Below, piece by piece: positions 25,753 to 33,814 of a DNA stretch of 51,277 nt (positions are counted from its first letter, which is position 1; each line of letters starts with the position of its first letter). The DNA is from an uncultured Erysipelotrichaceae bacterium (lineage in GTDB: Bacteria; Bacillota_I; Bacilli_A; RFN20; CAG-826). The position numbers and the translations under genes were made by a program. The stretch is taken from contig CADBUF010000071.1 of assembly GCA_902797795.1 (NCBI GenBank), positions 1-51,277 of the forward strand, in the 5' to 3' direction. The notes beneath the pieces were generated by a model that saw only the letters and a list, made by a program, of their open reading frames with translations, made no database searches and was not told the origin of the DNA.

Positions 25753-25780
25753 ATTAGTAGTTTTTTAGTAGGTGGATAAT
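25753..25780 (+). promoter_or_regulatory. ATTAGTA 11-bp tandem array, site A
   Basis: ATTAGTA (25753-25759) and TTTAGTA (25764-25770) are spaced by 11 bp, followed after 4 bp by GATAAT (25775-25780). The array begins 8 nt after the stop of the Crp-type gene and points toward the dif site. A DnaA-box-like GGTGGATAA (25771-25779) overlaps its end. Confidence 0.55.
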
Positions 25781-25798
25781 TACACATTTTGTGGATAA
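25771..25798 (-). promoter_or_regulatory. Two DnaA-box sequences near dif
   Basis: On the minus strand, TTATCCACA (25798-25790) is a perfect match to the DnaA-box consensus and TTATCCACC (25779-25771) matches 8 of 9. They are 19 bp apart and in the same orientation. Confidence 0.5.
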
Positions 25799-25886
25799 AA
25801 TCACACACTTGATAATCAATACTAAATATTTTTATATAGTTAAAATCATTATTCTAGTTTGTTAATTGGCTTTTTCTATATATTTT

Positions 25887-25914
25887 AGTTAACATAATGC
25901 TCATTACACGAAGT
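25887..25914 (-). other. dif: Putative dif site (XerC/XerD recombination site)
   Basis: On the minus strand the left arm is ACTTCGTGTAA, the centre TGAGCA and the right arm TTATGTTAACT. Against the B. subtilis dif arms (ACTTCCTAGAA and TTATGTAAACT) this is 8/11 and 10/11, with the better-kept XerD arm as expected. It lies in a 229-bp convergent gap next to the gene-strand switch and 3.8 kb from xerD. Orientation, spacing and context all agree; recombination itself is inferred. Confidence 0.8.
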
Positions 25915-25926
25915 ATTGATATTCGT

Positions 25927-25955
25927 ATAAATAAAAGCGGATAACAAAATCCACT
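25927..25955 (-). terminator. Terminator of the yqeG-yqeH-yhbY-nadD operon
   Basis: Minus-strand stem AGTGGAT / ATCCGCT (one G-T pair) with loop TTTGTT, followed by TTTATTTAT; 20 nt after the nadD-yqeK stop. Confidence 0.75.
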
Positions 25956-25974
25956 AATTCGACTCATCTACCAA

Positions 25975-27069
25975 TTATTTGTAGTACTGTTTTAAGCAAG
26001 CAACTGTTAATTCGTTTCTATAATTAATGCCATGTCTATCATAGTATTCAATATTTGATTTCATGACATCCTTAAACCCTTGTTTTAAACTACATTTCAT
26101 TGAATTTATAAGATTTTTTGAGTCAAAACCCCTAGTTGGCTCTATTTTATCTGCACAATAAATGATTAAACCGATGTCTGACATGCCACTATTTGCGGTT
26201 GTATGATACTTAATTGCGTCCAAAATCGTTTTATCATGTATACCAAAGTCTCTTTCAGCAATAATTGACCCTGTAAATTGATGATAAATAATCCTTGGGA
26301 GATACAAATATTGTGGAAAATATTCCTCCATAAGAGCTTTTTCTTCATTTCGAGGTAGTTCTTTCGCACAATCATGAATTAAACCAGCGATTAACGCCTT
26401 TTTCGGTTCCACTACTTTGTTACTTTTTGCGATTTCATAAGAAAGCTTACCAACACTTTTAGAATGAAGGTATCTATCTTCACACATTCTTTCTTTTATT
26501 TTACTCATAAAATAAAGGTCGTTATCAATGATATAATCAAGAACCGAATCGGTTGTTTCCAAATTCTTTAATTCACGAATATCTGTGGAATTAATATCGT
26601 TTATTTCTCCATCGATTTTTCGCATGTTATATTCAACGACATTCTTTTTGTTGATTTCGTAGTTATCTCGGCCAAAAAAGATAATATTCACTATTTCTGA
26701 TATCTCTTTTGCGGATTTCCATTTATGGAAGCTATTAACTTGATCAGTACCAATTAGCAGAAATAAATTGTCATTAGGATAAAGCTTTTTAAAATGCTTG
26801 ACTGTATCAATCGAATAATTGATGTCATTCTCTAGCTCTGCTTCGTATTTTGAGACACTAAAAACGCCTTCGCGATGAAAATCCTTAATTGCTAGTTCAA
26901 TCATTCTAATTTTGTCGTTAATTGGGGCAGAGTCACTCTTCCATACAGAAATCTTTGCAGGAATAAAAATCACTTCAGCATCTAAAGTCTTGCTGGCGGC
27001 TTCCGCCATATTTAGATGACCGAGGTGAATTGGATCAAAAGCACCACCAAATAGAATTATGTTTTTCAT
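25975..27069 (-). CDS. nadD: NadD-YqeK fusion: nicotinate-nucleotide adenylyltransferase plus HD hydrolase
   Basis: Residues 1-190 are NadD, which makes deamido-NAD: GGAFDPIHLGHLNMAE (nucleotidyltransferase HxGH), and SSTDIR-like NSTDIREL near 180. Residues about 193-364 are a YqeK-type HD domain with RYLHSKSVG, LIHDCAKE, YHQFTG and YHTTANSGM; YqeK enzymes hydrolyse Ap4A symmetrically. In B. subtilis these are adjacent separate genes; fusion is known in mycoplasmas. The ATG overlaps the yhbY TGA (ATGA). The usual next genes, rsfS and yqeM, are absent: the operon ends at the dif gap. Confidence 0.92.
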   Translation of the reverse strand: MKNIILFGGAFDPIHLGHLNMAEAASKTLDAEVIFIPAKISVWKSDSAPINDKIRMIELAIKDFHREGVFSVSKYEAELENDINYSIDTVKHFKKLYPNDNLFLLIGTDQVNSFHKWKSAKEISEIVNIIFFGRDNYEINKKNVVEYNMRKIDGEINDINSTDIRELKNLETTDSVLDYIIDNDLYFMSKIKERMCEDRYLHSKSVGKLSYEIAKSNKVVEPKKALIAGLIHDCAKELPRNEEKALMEEYFPQYLYLPRIIYHQFTGSIIAERDFGIHDKTILDAIKYHTTANSGMSDIGLIIYCADKIEPTRGFDSKNLINSMKCSLKQGFKDVMKSNIEYYDRHGINYRNELTVACLKQYYK

Positions 27070-27356
27070 TTCAATTTGATTTTAGGGTTTTCTTTATTCC
27101 TACGGAATAATATAATTACTCTCCCAACAACAGATACCACGTCAGCGTGTAGTTTGCTTGATAAATCAAGGGTGAGTTCCATGATTGGAGTCACTGCGCT
27201 CTTAAGCACTTCAATGCGTATTAATTCACGCGCTTCGAGTGCCTTATCAAGCATGGTTAGTAAAGATTCGGTAATCTCACTTTTACCAACTTGATATTTT
27301 GTTTTATCTTGTAAAGACAAAGTCTTTAATTGCCTTTTTTCTTCTTTTGTAAGCAT
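27066..27356 (-). CDS. yhbY: YhbY/YqeI CRM-domain RNA-binding protein
   Basis: The 96-aa protein is a single CRM domain: LTKEEKRQLKTLSLQDKTKYQVGKSEITESLLTMLDKALEARELIRIEVLK. The family GxxG loop is here KYQVGKSEIT. YhbY binds pre-50S particles. It lies between yqeH and nadD as in B. subtilis, though the intervening aroE is absent. Its stop is one of the few TGA codons in the window and overlaps the nadD ATG. The Shine-Dalgarno is weak. Confidence 0.92.
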   Translation of the reverse strand: MLTKEEKRQLKTLSLQDKTKYQVGKSEITESLLTMLDKALEARELIRIEVLKSAVTPIMELTLDLSSKLHADVVSVVGRVIILFRRNKENPKIKLK

Positions 27357-27358
27357 TT

Positions 27359-28495
27359 TTATCTCACTTTAGATAAGCATTCTTTAACAGCACATCCTTT
27401 TGGAAGAAGGATTCTTAATGTTTGACCTTTGCCTCTTGTAGAGAACCAGCAAAGTCCTTCTACAGAGATGTCGTGTCTTAAATCATCATCCTCGAGTTCA
27501 TATTCGAACATGTCGTAGTCTCTAAAGGAATCAAATCTTTCACTAACTGGACGGCAGAATTTTTTCTTTAAGTTTAATTTCAATAAATCATCAACTTTGT
27601 TGATGGCACAGACTTTAATCTCTGTTTTCTCAGACATGAATGTACGCACAGATGTGCGATGTCCGCTGATGATGTATAAAACAGCAAGATTACCAACCAT
27701 AATCGCGCTACCTTCACCAATGAATTTTCTTGTCATCACCACTTCCTTTTTAGGAACGATGATTTTTTGTAAATCTTTTTCAACTTTGGATAAAACAGAA
27801 GTTGAATTGCTCAAATCAGGAAGCTCATATAGATATGAGGAATTAGAAAGAGGAATTTCTAGAACACTGGAATTGGTTCCTGGATACAATTCAGTCTTGA
27901 TTTGCCACTTTGTAGTGTTGACATAGTTCTTAAGGAATTTGTTAATGAGGGTGGTCTTGCCACTATTAACTTCACCGATAAGATAAATATCTCTATATTT
28001 ACGTTGTTCTTTAAACGCTTGTCTTAAAGTGTTGATGTCAATTTGATCTTCGTTACCAATTAATTTGATATCGACTGGATTAATACCAAATTCAGAGAAT
28101 CTTTCATCAAGATACCTTATAAGCATGCTATCAGTAACATCTTTAGGGAATAAATCACGTTTAGAGCCAATAACGATAACATTAAGCTTTTTGACTTTGC
28201 GAACAACATCAGGGTTTAATGTTCCATTAAAGGAGAATAAATCAACAACCCAAACAATTAAAGAATCGGTAGCCACTGCATCATTAAGAATTTTAATGAT
28301 ATCTTTGTCAGTTTCGTGTAACAAAGAACCCGCATTCAAAGTAACCATCTTTTGGTAGCAGTTATTACAATAAGGGATTCTCGGAACACCGTTCTCAATG
28401 ATTTCTTTAGAAATGTAACCAATCTGTTTTGGGCTATCACTTTGAAGAATTGCACCACAGTTGTGACATCTCAATACTCTTTTTGCTGTTGCCAT
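27359..28495 (-). CDS. yqeH: Ribosome-assembly GTPase YqeH (RbgA-like, circularly permuted)
   Basis: YqeH acts in 30S assembly. The start ATG 28495 gives MATAKRVLRCHNCG, following GGAGG with 10-nt spacing; an earlier in-frame codon at 28516 lies inside yqeG and has no support. The N-terminal zinc finger has CHNC and CNNC. The GTPase motifs come in permuted order: G4 GSKRD (about 123-127), then G1 GEVNSGKTTL (about 175), then G3 ELPD. The C-terminal domain (about 230-378) is normal. 378 aa is about the usual length. Confidence 0.94.
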   Translation of the reverse strand: MATAKRVLRCHNCGAILQSDSPKQIGYISKEIIENGVPRIPYCNNCYQKMVTLNAGSLLHETDKDIIKILNDAVATDSLIVWVVDLFSFNGTLNPDVVRKVKKLNVIVIGSKRDLFPKDVTDSMLIRYLDERFSEFGINPVDIKLIGNEDQIDINTLRQAFKEQRKYRDIYLIGEVNSGKTTLINKFLKNYVNTTKWQIKTELYPGTNSSVLEIPLSNSSYLYELPDLSNSTSVLSKVEKDLQKIIVPKKEVVMTRKFIGEGSAIMVGNLAVLYIISGHRTSVRTFMSEKTEIKVCAINKVDDLLKLNLKKKFCRPVSERFDSFRDYDMFEYELEDDDLRHDISVEGLCWFSTRGKGQTLRILLPKGCAVKECLSKVR

Positions 28496-28496
28496 A

Positions 28497-29018
28497 TTAT
28501 TTATTCCTCCAGTCAACTAGTTTGCCTTTTTTTCTCAAATGCCTGCGTATTGGTCGATCAAAGATTCGATTAATATGTGTTGTCCATTGGTCTTCTTTAA
28601 CAACTTTTTCTGTAAGAACAACTCGTATCTTTGCACCTCTAGCAGCAATGACATCAGTCATCGTTTGGTCTCCAACCAACATGACTTCTTCTTTTTTTAG
28701 ACCACGTTTATTGATTTCTCGGTCGAGCCTTTTATGACCTGGCTTATGGGCACTCGCAAGAAATTCAACGCCAAGAGCGTTAGCGTATCCACATACACGA
28801 TGAGGCTTGTTATTACTAATAATAACGGGATTTAAGCCGTGTTCTTTAAGTTTTTTAACAAGATCCAACGTTTTTTGTTGTGGAGTTCTAGCTCTAAAAC
28901 TATCTAATGTGTTATCCAAGTCCATAAACAATGTTTTCACGCCATTTCTAACAAAGAAATCAACATCAATTTCGTAAATTGATTGAGCGTGAGCAAACGG
29001 AATGAACTTTTTAAACAT
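28497..29018 (-). CDS. yqeG: YqeG-family HAD phosphatase
   Basis: The 173-aa protein has HAD motif I as FMDLDNTLD (about 31-39), motif II in VIISNN (about 63-68), and motif III/IV as KPGHKRLD..MLVGDQTMTDV. It resembles phosphatidylglycerophosphatase/YqeG-type HAD enzymes; the true substrate of YqeG is uncertain. It opens the yqeG-yqeH-yhbY-nadD cluster, as in Bacilli. AGGAAAATT precedes the ATG. A terminator-like hairpin and ATTAGTA site C lie upstream. Confidence 0.92.
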   Translation of the reverse strand: MFKKFIPFAHAQSIYEIDVDFFVRNGVKTLFMDLDNTLDSFRARTPQQKTLDLVKKLKEHGLNPVIISNNKPHRVCGYANALGVEFLASAHKPGHKRLDREINKRGLKKEEVMLVGDQTMTDVIAARGAKIRVVLTEKVVKEDQWTTHINRIFDRPIRRHLRKKGKLVDWRNK

Positions 29019-29044
29019 AATTTTCCTATCAATAATGATAAACG

Positions 29045-29070
29045 AAAAAGTCTCTACTTTATAGACTTTT
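29045..29070 (-). terminator. Terminator between parC and yqeG
   Basis: Minus-strand stem AAAAGTCT / AGACTTTT with a 9-nt loop and trailing T residues. It is 113 nt downstream of the parC stop, and about 45-50 nt downstream of the start predicted for array C. It could end parC, a short RNA, or both. Confidence 0.65.
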
Positions 29071-29121
29071 ATTATTTTTTAGCAATATTTCCTTTCTTTT
29101 AAAAGAAAAAGTAGTCAATTG

Positions 29122-29156
29122 TCTATATACTAATTAACTACTAATTTCATACTATA
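29122..29156 (-). promoter_or_regulatory. ATTAGTA 11-bp tandem array, site C
   Basis: Minus strand: ATTAGTA (29145-29139) and ATTAGTA (29134-29128), 11 bp apart, with a degenerate TATAGTA one step further upstream (29156-29150), then TATAGA (29127-29122) immediately after. The stretch 29145-29121 matches site B, differing by a 3-bp gap. Confidence 0.6.
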
Positions 29157-29182
29157 TTTTTATTAGATATAACTATGTTATA

Positions 29183-31792
29183 TTAATCTAAATCGTCAAA
29201 TATAGAAATCTGCTCAAAACTGCCAGAATCCTTCTTTTCTTCACTATTATCTTCGTCTTCATTTACTGGTTTGCTAGTTTCTTGAACAGGAGATTCTTTA
29301 GCAATGATTGGATGAGAGACATTGTCTTTACCAATATGAATAATATTGGTATCAAATACAAAGCTCAGCTTTTGTTTAGCAGTCATCTCGTCAATATTCT
29401 TTTTGGCGTATTGAGCTTCGGTATTTCTAAAGTCACTAACTTCAATTGTTTTGACGCTGCGATCATTTAAATATAATGTTAAGAACAAACTATCAACCTT
29501 TTCAAGCCTCATAGCATTAATAATGCTATGTGGTTCACCTTTAAATGATTGAAGGATTGATTGAACCTTTCCTAATCTACCGGTTCTAAAGAATTTTGTG
29601 CTATCTGTGATGCGCATGTGTCCTTTATCAGTAAATAGTAATATCTTTGCTCTTTCGTCGCGCTCAAAGGCCAATAAGCCCGCTCCTTGGTTATTTCCAA
29701 GAGCTGAGATCGACTTCACGCCACCAGCTTTATTACCTAATATCGTCAATTCGTTCTCATTAAACATTGAACAATTACCGTTATTAGTTATAACTAATAA
29801 ATCACTATCACCAGTTAATAATTCAACAGCAACAACCGCGTCATTAGTTAAAAGTTTCATGTATCTGACTGGACGTGAATGTTTAGCTAAATCAATCATC
29901 GATAGAGGCATACGCTTGATTTGACCAAATTTGGTCAATATACCAAGATATAAGTCATTTCTCATCTCACTTAAAGTCATGGCCCTAATAATCTTTTCAC
30001 CACTTCCTAAAGTTGTGAATTCATTAATATGGCTTCCTTCGTCTTTCCATTTGTTATCAGTGAGATTATGCACACCTATAACTGCATAGTTACCTAAATT
30101 TGTAAAACAAATTAGGTAATCGGTTGTCATAGCCTTACCAATTCCAACAGCCATATCACCATCTTTTAAGCCTGGTAGTTCATTATTATAACTGTTATAG
30201 CTCCTTATAGAGCTACGTTTTAAATAACCATCATAGCTAACAGCGACCATTACTTCTTCTTTAGCAATGAGTTCACGTTTATCAATTTCTTTTGTCTCGC
30301 CTTTTTCAATTATTTGAGTACGACGATCGTCACCATATTTTTCCGAAATTGCTTTAAGCTCTCTAATTAAAACTCTGCTGAGTTTTGCTGGATCTTCAAT
30401 AATCCCTTTTAAGGTTTCAATCTCGTTTTCTAATTGAGCCTTTTCCTTTTCTAAAATCAATTCATCAGTGTGACTTAATTTATATAAAGGCATGGTCACG
30501 ATTGCTTCTGCTTGTTCATTTGTTAAGGAGAAACGATTGATCAAGTTAACTTTACTATCTGCTTTGTCTTTACTCTTACGAATAATATCAACAACTTCAT
30601 TAATATTTAATGAAGCAAGAATCAACCCTTCAACGATATGGAGTCTATCACTATTCTTCTTTAAGTCAAATTTACTCTTACGAGTAATAACGTCAACTTG
30701 ATGGTCGATATAGGCATCAACAAAATCTAATAAATTGAGAGTCTTTGGGCGTCCATCAACAATCGCCACCATATTAGCTGTATAACCGGTAAGAAGATTA
30801 GTTTTCTTCATTAAATACTGAAGAATGAGATCAGCTTTAGCGTTCTTTTTGATATCGACAACGATACGAATTCCTTTGTAATCGGATTCATCTCTAACTT
30901 CTATAATGCCGTCAATAGCCTTAGAATGCCTAATTTTGTCTATTTCATAGACAAGTTGAATTTTCACCACTTTATAAGGTATTTCTGTGATGATTATTTG
31001 ATTCATGTCTTTTCTTTCGATGATTTCCGCTTTACCCGCTACTTCGATTCTCCCTCTACCGGTTTGATATATAGAGTCAAGTCCACTAGAGCGGTAAATA
31101 TATCCACCTCCTGGGAAGTCTGGGCCCTTAACAAAAATCATTAAATCTTCCACTGTTGCGGTCTTATGTCCAATGCGGTAAATAACCGCATCAATAACTT
31201 CTCTTAAATTATGTGGAGGTATTTCAGTTGCTAAAGCAACTGCAATTCCTTCAGTTCCGTTAACTAATAGGTTTGGAAATCTCGCTGGTAAAACAACTGG
31301 TTCAAATTCTGTATCATCAAAGTTGTACTGCATATCAACAGTTTGCTTTTCAATGTCAGAGATGAGTTCGTTTGATAATTCCGCTAATCTACTTTCGGTA
31401 TAACGATATGCCGCAGGAGAGTCGCCATCAATAGAACCATTATTACCTTGGAAATCAATTAATGGGTATCTCACTTTCCAATCTTGGCTCATTCTTGCTA
31501 GAGCTTCATAAATTGATGTATCGCCATGTGGGTGATAAGTACCCATAACCGCTCCAACGGTGTGAGCACATTTCTTTGTTGGCTTATTAAAAGTGTTACC
31601 ACTTTTATACATTGAAAAAATAATTCTTCTTTGAACAGGTTTTAAGCCATCTCTAACATCAGGAATAGCACGATCTTGAATGACATATTTTGCATAAGTT
31701 GCATAACGATCACTCATTACATCTTCAAGGGGTTCAGTGCTAATATTTTCGTCAAAGGTTTCTTCAACGATGACATCTTTTTTCTTTGCCAT
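29183..31792 (-). CDS. parC: DNA topoisomerase IV subunit A
   Basis: ParC is the DNA-cleaving subunit that decatenates sister chromosomes. The 869-aa protein has the quinolone-region GTYHPHGDTSIYEA (about 84-97), catalytic Arg130-Tyr131 in AAYRYTE, and a C-terminal beta-pinwheel (about 500-830) without a GyrA box, ending in an acidic tail. ParC is preferred over GyrA because parE precedes it and plsY is divergent, the B. subtilis plsY/parE-parC order. AAGGAGG within the parE end precedes its ATG. Topo IV acts late in the cycle, near dif. Confidence 0.92.
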   Translation of the reverse strand: MAKKKDVIVEETFDENISTEPLEDVMSDRYATYAKYVIQDRAIPDVRDGLKPVQRRIIFSMYKSGNTFNKPTKKCAHTVGAVMGTYHPHGDTSIYEALARMSQDWKVRYPLIDFQGNNGSIDGDSPAAYRYTESRLAELSNELISDIEKQTVDMQYNFDDTEFEPVVLPARFPNLLVNGTEGIAVALATEIPPHNLREVIDAVIYRIGHKTATVEDLMIFVKGPDFPGGGYIYRSSGLDSIYQTGRGRIEVAGKAEIIERKDMNQIIITEIPYKVVKIQLVYEIDKIRHSKAIDGIIEVRDESDYKGIRIVVDIKKNAKADLILQYLMKKTNLLTGYTANMVAIVDGRPKTLNLLDFVDAYIDHQVDVITRKSKFDLKKNSDRLHIVEGLILASLNINEVVDIIRKSKDKADSKVNLINRFSLTNEQAEAIVTMPLYKLSHTDELILEKEKAQLENEIETLKGIIEDPAKLSRVLIRELKAISEKYGDDRRTQIIEKGETKEIDKRELIAKEEVMVAVSYDGYLKRSSIRSYNSYNNELPGLKDGDMAVGIGKAMTTDYLICFTNLGNYAVIGVHNLTDNKWKDEGSHINEFTTLGSGEKIIRAMTLSEMRNDLYLGILTKFGQIKRMPLSMIDLAKHSRPVRYMKLLTNDAVVAVELLTGDSDLLVITNNGNCSMFNENELTILGNKAGGVKSISALGNNQGAGLLAFERDERAKILLFTDKGHMRITDSTKFFRTGRLGKVQSILQSFKGEPHSIINAMRLEKVDSLFLTLYLNDRSVKTIEVSDFRNTEAQYAKKNIDEMTAKQKLSFVFDTNIIHIGKDNVSHPIIAKESPVQETSKPVNEDEDNSEEKKDSGSFEQISIFDDLD

Positions 31793-31795
31793 AAG

Positions 31796-33730
31796 CTACT
31801 TTGCCTCCTTTAAAAATGTATCAATTTGGTTGAAATCAACGTTTTCTTCAACCCATTTTCTTCTTAAACTTGCATCATTTCCCATGAGAATTTTTACTCT
31901 TTTCTCCACTAGGAAAGGATCACTGATGTCAACTTGGATAAGTTGACGAGTCTTTGGATCCATTGTTGTTTCCTTTAATTGAATAGCGTCCATTTCACCA
32001 AGACCTTTATATCGAGTGACTTTTGCTCCTCCACCAACAACCTTCTTTGCTTTTTCTAAATCAGCGTCATTCCAAGCATATTGTTGAATGATTTTTTTGC
32101 CTTCTTCTTTATATATTCTATATAAAGGTGGAACAGCAATATAAATGTGTCCACTAGTAATAAGGGTTCTCATGTAGTGGTAAAAGAACGTCAATAAAAG
32201 CGTTTGAATATGAGCACCATCGGTATCAGCATCGGTCATAATGATAATTTTTCCGTATTTGATGTCTTCGATATCAAAACTTTGACCAAATCCGGCACCT
32301 ACGGTGTTAATAATTGTGGCAATTTCCTCATTATGGAGAAGTTTGTCCAAAGAAATAGAATCTGTATTAAGTGGTTTACCACGAAGTGGTAATATAGCTT
32401 GATGGATTCGATCTCTTCCCTTTTTAGCGGTTCCACCAGCGGAATCACCTTCAACAATAAAGAGCTCGTTTTTAAGGTAGTCTTTAGATTGAGCAGGTGT
32501 TAATTTATCAGACAAAATAACTTCTTGTTTGGCTTTTTTAGAACTACGAGCTTCATCTTTAGCTTTTCTAGCAGCAATACGTGCTTGTTGACTATCAACG
32601 CATTTTTTAATAATCCTTAACGCATTTTCCTTATTTTCAGTTAGATAATAAGTAAACTTATTATAAATAAGATTGCTAACTACTGGTAAGGCTGCTGGTG
32701 TACCAAGTTTTCCTTTAGTTTGTCCTTCAAATTCAAGCAATTCTTCAGGAACTTTCAAAGAGATAATCGCGGTTAAGCCTTCACGGATATCACTACCTTC
32801 AAGTTTCTTTCCTTTCAATAGTCCTTGAGCTTCTGCAAAATCATTAACTGCACGAGTAATTCCGGCTCTAAAACCAGACTCATGAGTACCACCATCTGAA
32901 GTTTTTACGTTATTAACGTAAGAATAGATTGTTTCGTTATAATCTTCATAGCAATATTGAAGAGCAATTTCTGTTTCAATATTAGTCACCGCATCAACAT
33001 CAGAAAAGGAAAAAACGTCAATAATTGGATTCTTTTCTTCATTGAGGTTAGTGATGTATTCAACAAGACCATTTTGATAAAAATATTCTTGTTTTTCGTT
33101 TGTTCTTTCATCATAAATGATGAAACGTACGCCTTTCATTAAGAAGGCACTTTCTTGTAAGTGTGAGGAGATTGTGTCGTATTTAAAATCAACAGTAGAG
33201 AAAATTGAGGCATCTGGTTTAAAGCGAACCAAAGTACCGTGTTTCTTTGAAGCGCCAAGGTTTTCTAAAGGTGTAACTAAATGGCCACCATTTTCAAATC
33301 TGAGGTGATAAGCACCACCATTTTGATAAACCGTGACATCACACCATTCACTTAATGCGTTGGTGACTGAAGCACCAACACCATGAAGTCCACCAGCGCT
33401 TTTATAGACTGATGAATTAAATTTTCCACCAGCGTGTAATTCAGTGAAAACGATTTCTACACCTGGTCTGCCTGTTTCTTTATTGATTCCAACCGGAATT
33501 CCACGACCTTCGTCTAATACGGAACAGCTCCCGTCTTTATGAAGAGTAACTGTGATGTTTTTACCGTATCCACTTAATGCTTCATCGACTGCGTTATCGA
33601 CTACTTCCCAAACGAGGTGATGGAGGCCACTTGAATTAGTGCTACCGATATACATTGCAGGTCTTTTTCTAACACCTTCAAGGCCTTGCAAAATGTGAAT
33701 ATCGTTCGCAGTATATTGTCTCTCCGCCAT
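31796..33730 (-). CDS. parE: DNA topoisomerase IV subunit B
   Basis: ParE is the ATPase subunit. Start ATG 33730 (MAERQYTANDIHILQGLEGVRKRPAMYIGS) follows AGGTAGG; in-frame codons further upstream run into the plsY promoter region. The 644-aa protein has the GHKL ATPase motifs (DNAVDEALSGY; DEGRGIPVG; GGLHGVGASVTNALS), the transducer domain, and the TOPRIM domain with EGDSAGGTAKKGRDR and TDADTDGAHI. The C-terminal tail motif TRYKGLGEMD..L is present. It is co-transcribed with parC. Confidence 0.94.
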   Translation of the reverse strand: MAERQYTANDIHILQGLEGVRKRPAMYIGSTNSSGLHHLVWEVVDNAVDEALSGYGKNITVTLHKDGSCSVLDEGRGIPVGINKETGRPGVEIVFTELHAGGKFNSSVYKSAGGLHGVGASVTNALSEWCDVTVYQNGGAYHLRFENGGHLVTPLENLGASKKHGTLVRFKPDASIFSTVDFKYDTISSHLQESAFLMKGVRFIIYDERTNEKQEYFYQNGLVEYITNLNEEKNPIIDVFSFSDVDAVTNIETEIALQYCYEDYNETIYSYVNNVKTSDGGTHESGFRAGITRAVNDFAEAQGLLKGKKLEGSDIREGLTAIISLKVPEELLEFEGQTKGKLGTPAALPVVSNLIYNKFTYYLTENKENALRIIKKCVDSQQARIAARKAKDEARSSKKAKQEVILSDKLTPAQSKDYLKNELFIVEGDSAGGTAKKGRDRIHQAILPLRGKPLNTDSISLDKLLHNEEIATIINTVGAGFGQSFDIEDIKYGKIIIMTDADTDGAHIQTLLLTFFYHYMRTLITSGHIYIAVPPLYRIYKEEGKKIIQQYAWNDADLEKAKKVVGGGAKVTRYKGLGEMDAIQLKETTMDPKTRQLIQVDISDPFLVEKRVKILMGNDASLRRKWVEENVDFNQIDTFLKEAK

Positions 33731-33748
33731 ACTATACCTACCTTTTCG

Positions 33749-33764
33749 CCGTTCATAATAACGG
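33749..33764. repeat. Palindrome in the parE/plsY divergent region
   Basis: CCGTT (33749-33753), CATAAT, AACGG (33760-33764). It lies 19-34 bp upstream of the parE ATG and includes TATTAT on the minus strand, a possible parE -10. An operator role is speculative. Confidence 0.4.
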
Positions 33765-33814
33765 AAAATATTGAAAATATAAAGCAATTTAGTAGAATAG
33801 ATAAGGGGCAAAAA

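Noticed and set aside
29121-29145. B. subtilis RTP terminator (Ter) site, because of ACTAA/TACTAA motifs
   Set aside because: RTP sites have a different spacing and a conserved CTATGTAC core, which is absent. No rtp-like gene is in the window.
33686-33814. Extended N-terminus for plsY, and the mirror extension for parE
   Set aside because: Both would place coding sequence across the divergent promoter gap. The internal ATGs at 33815 and 33730 have good Shine-Dalgarno sites and match family N-termini.
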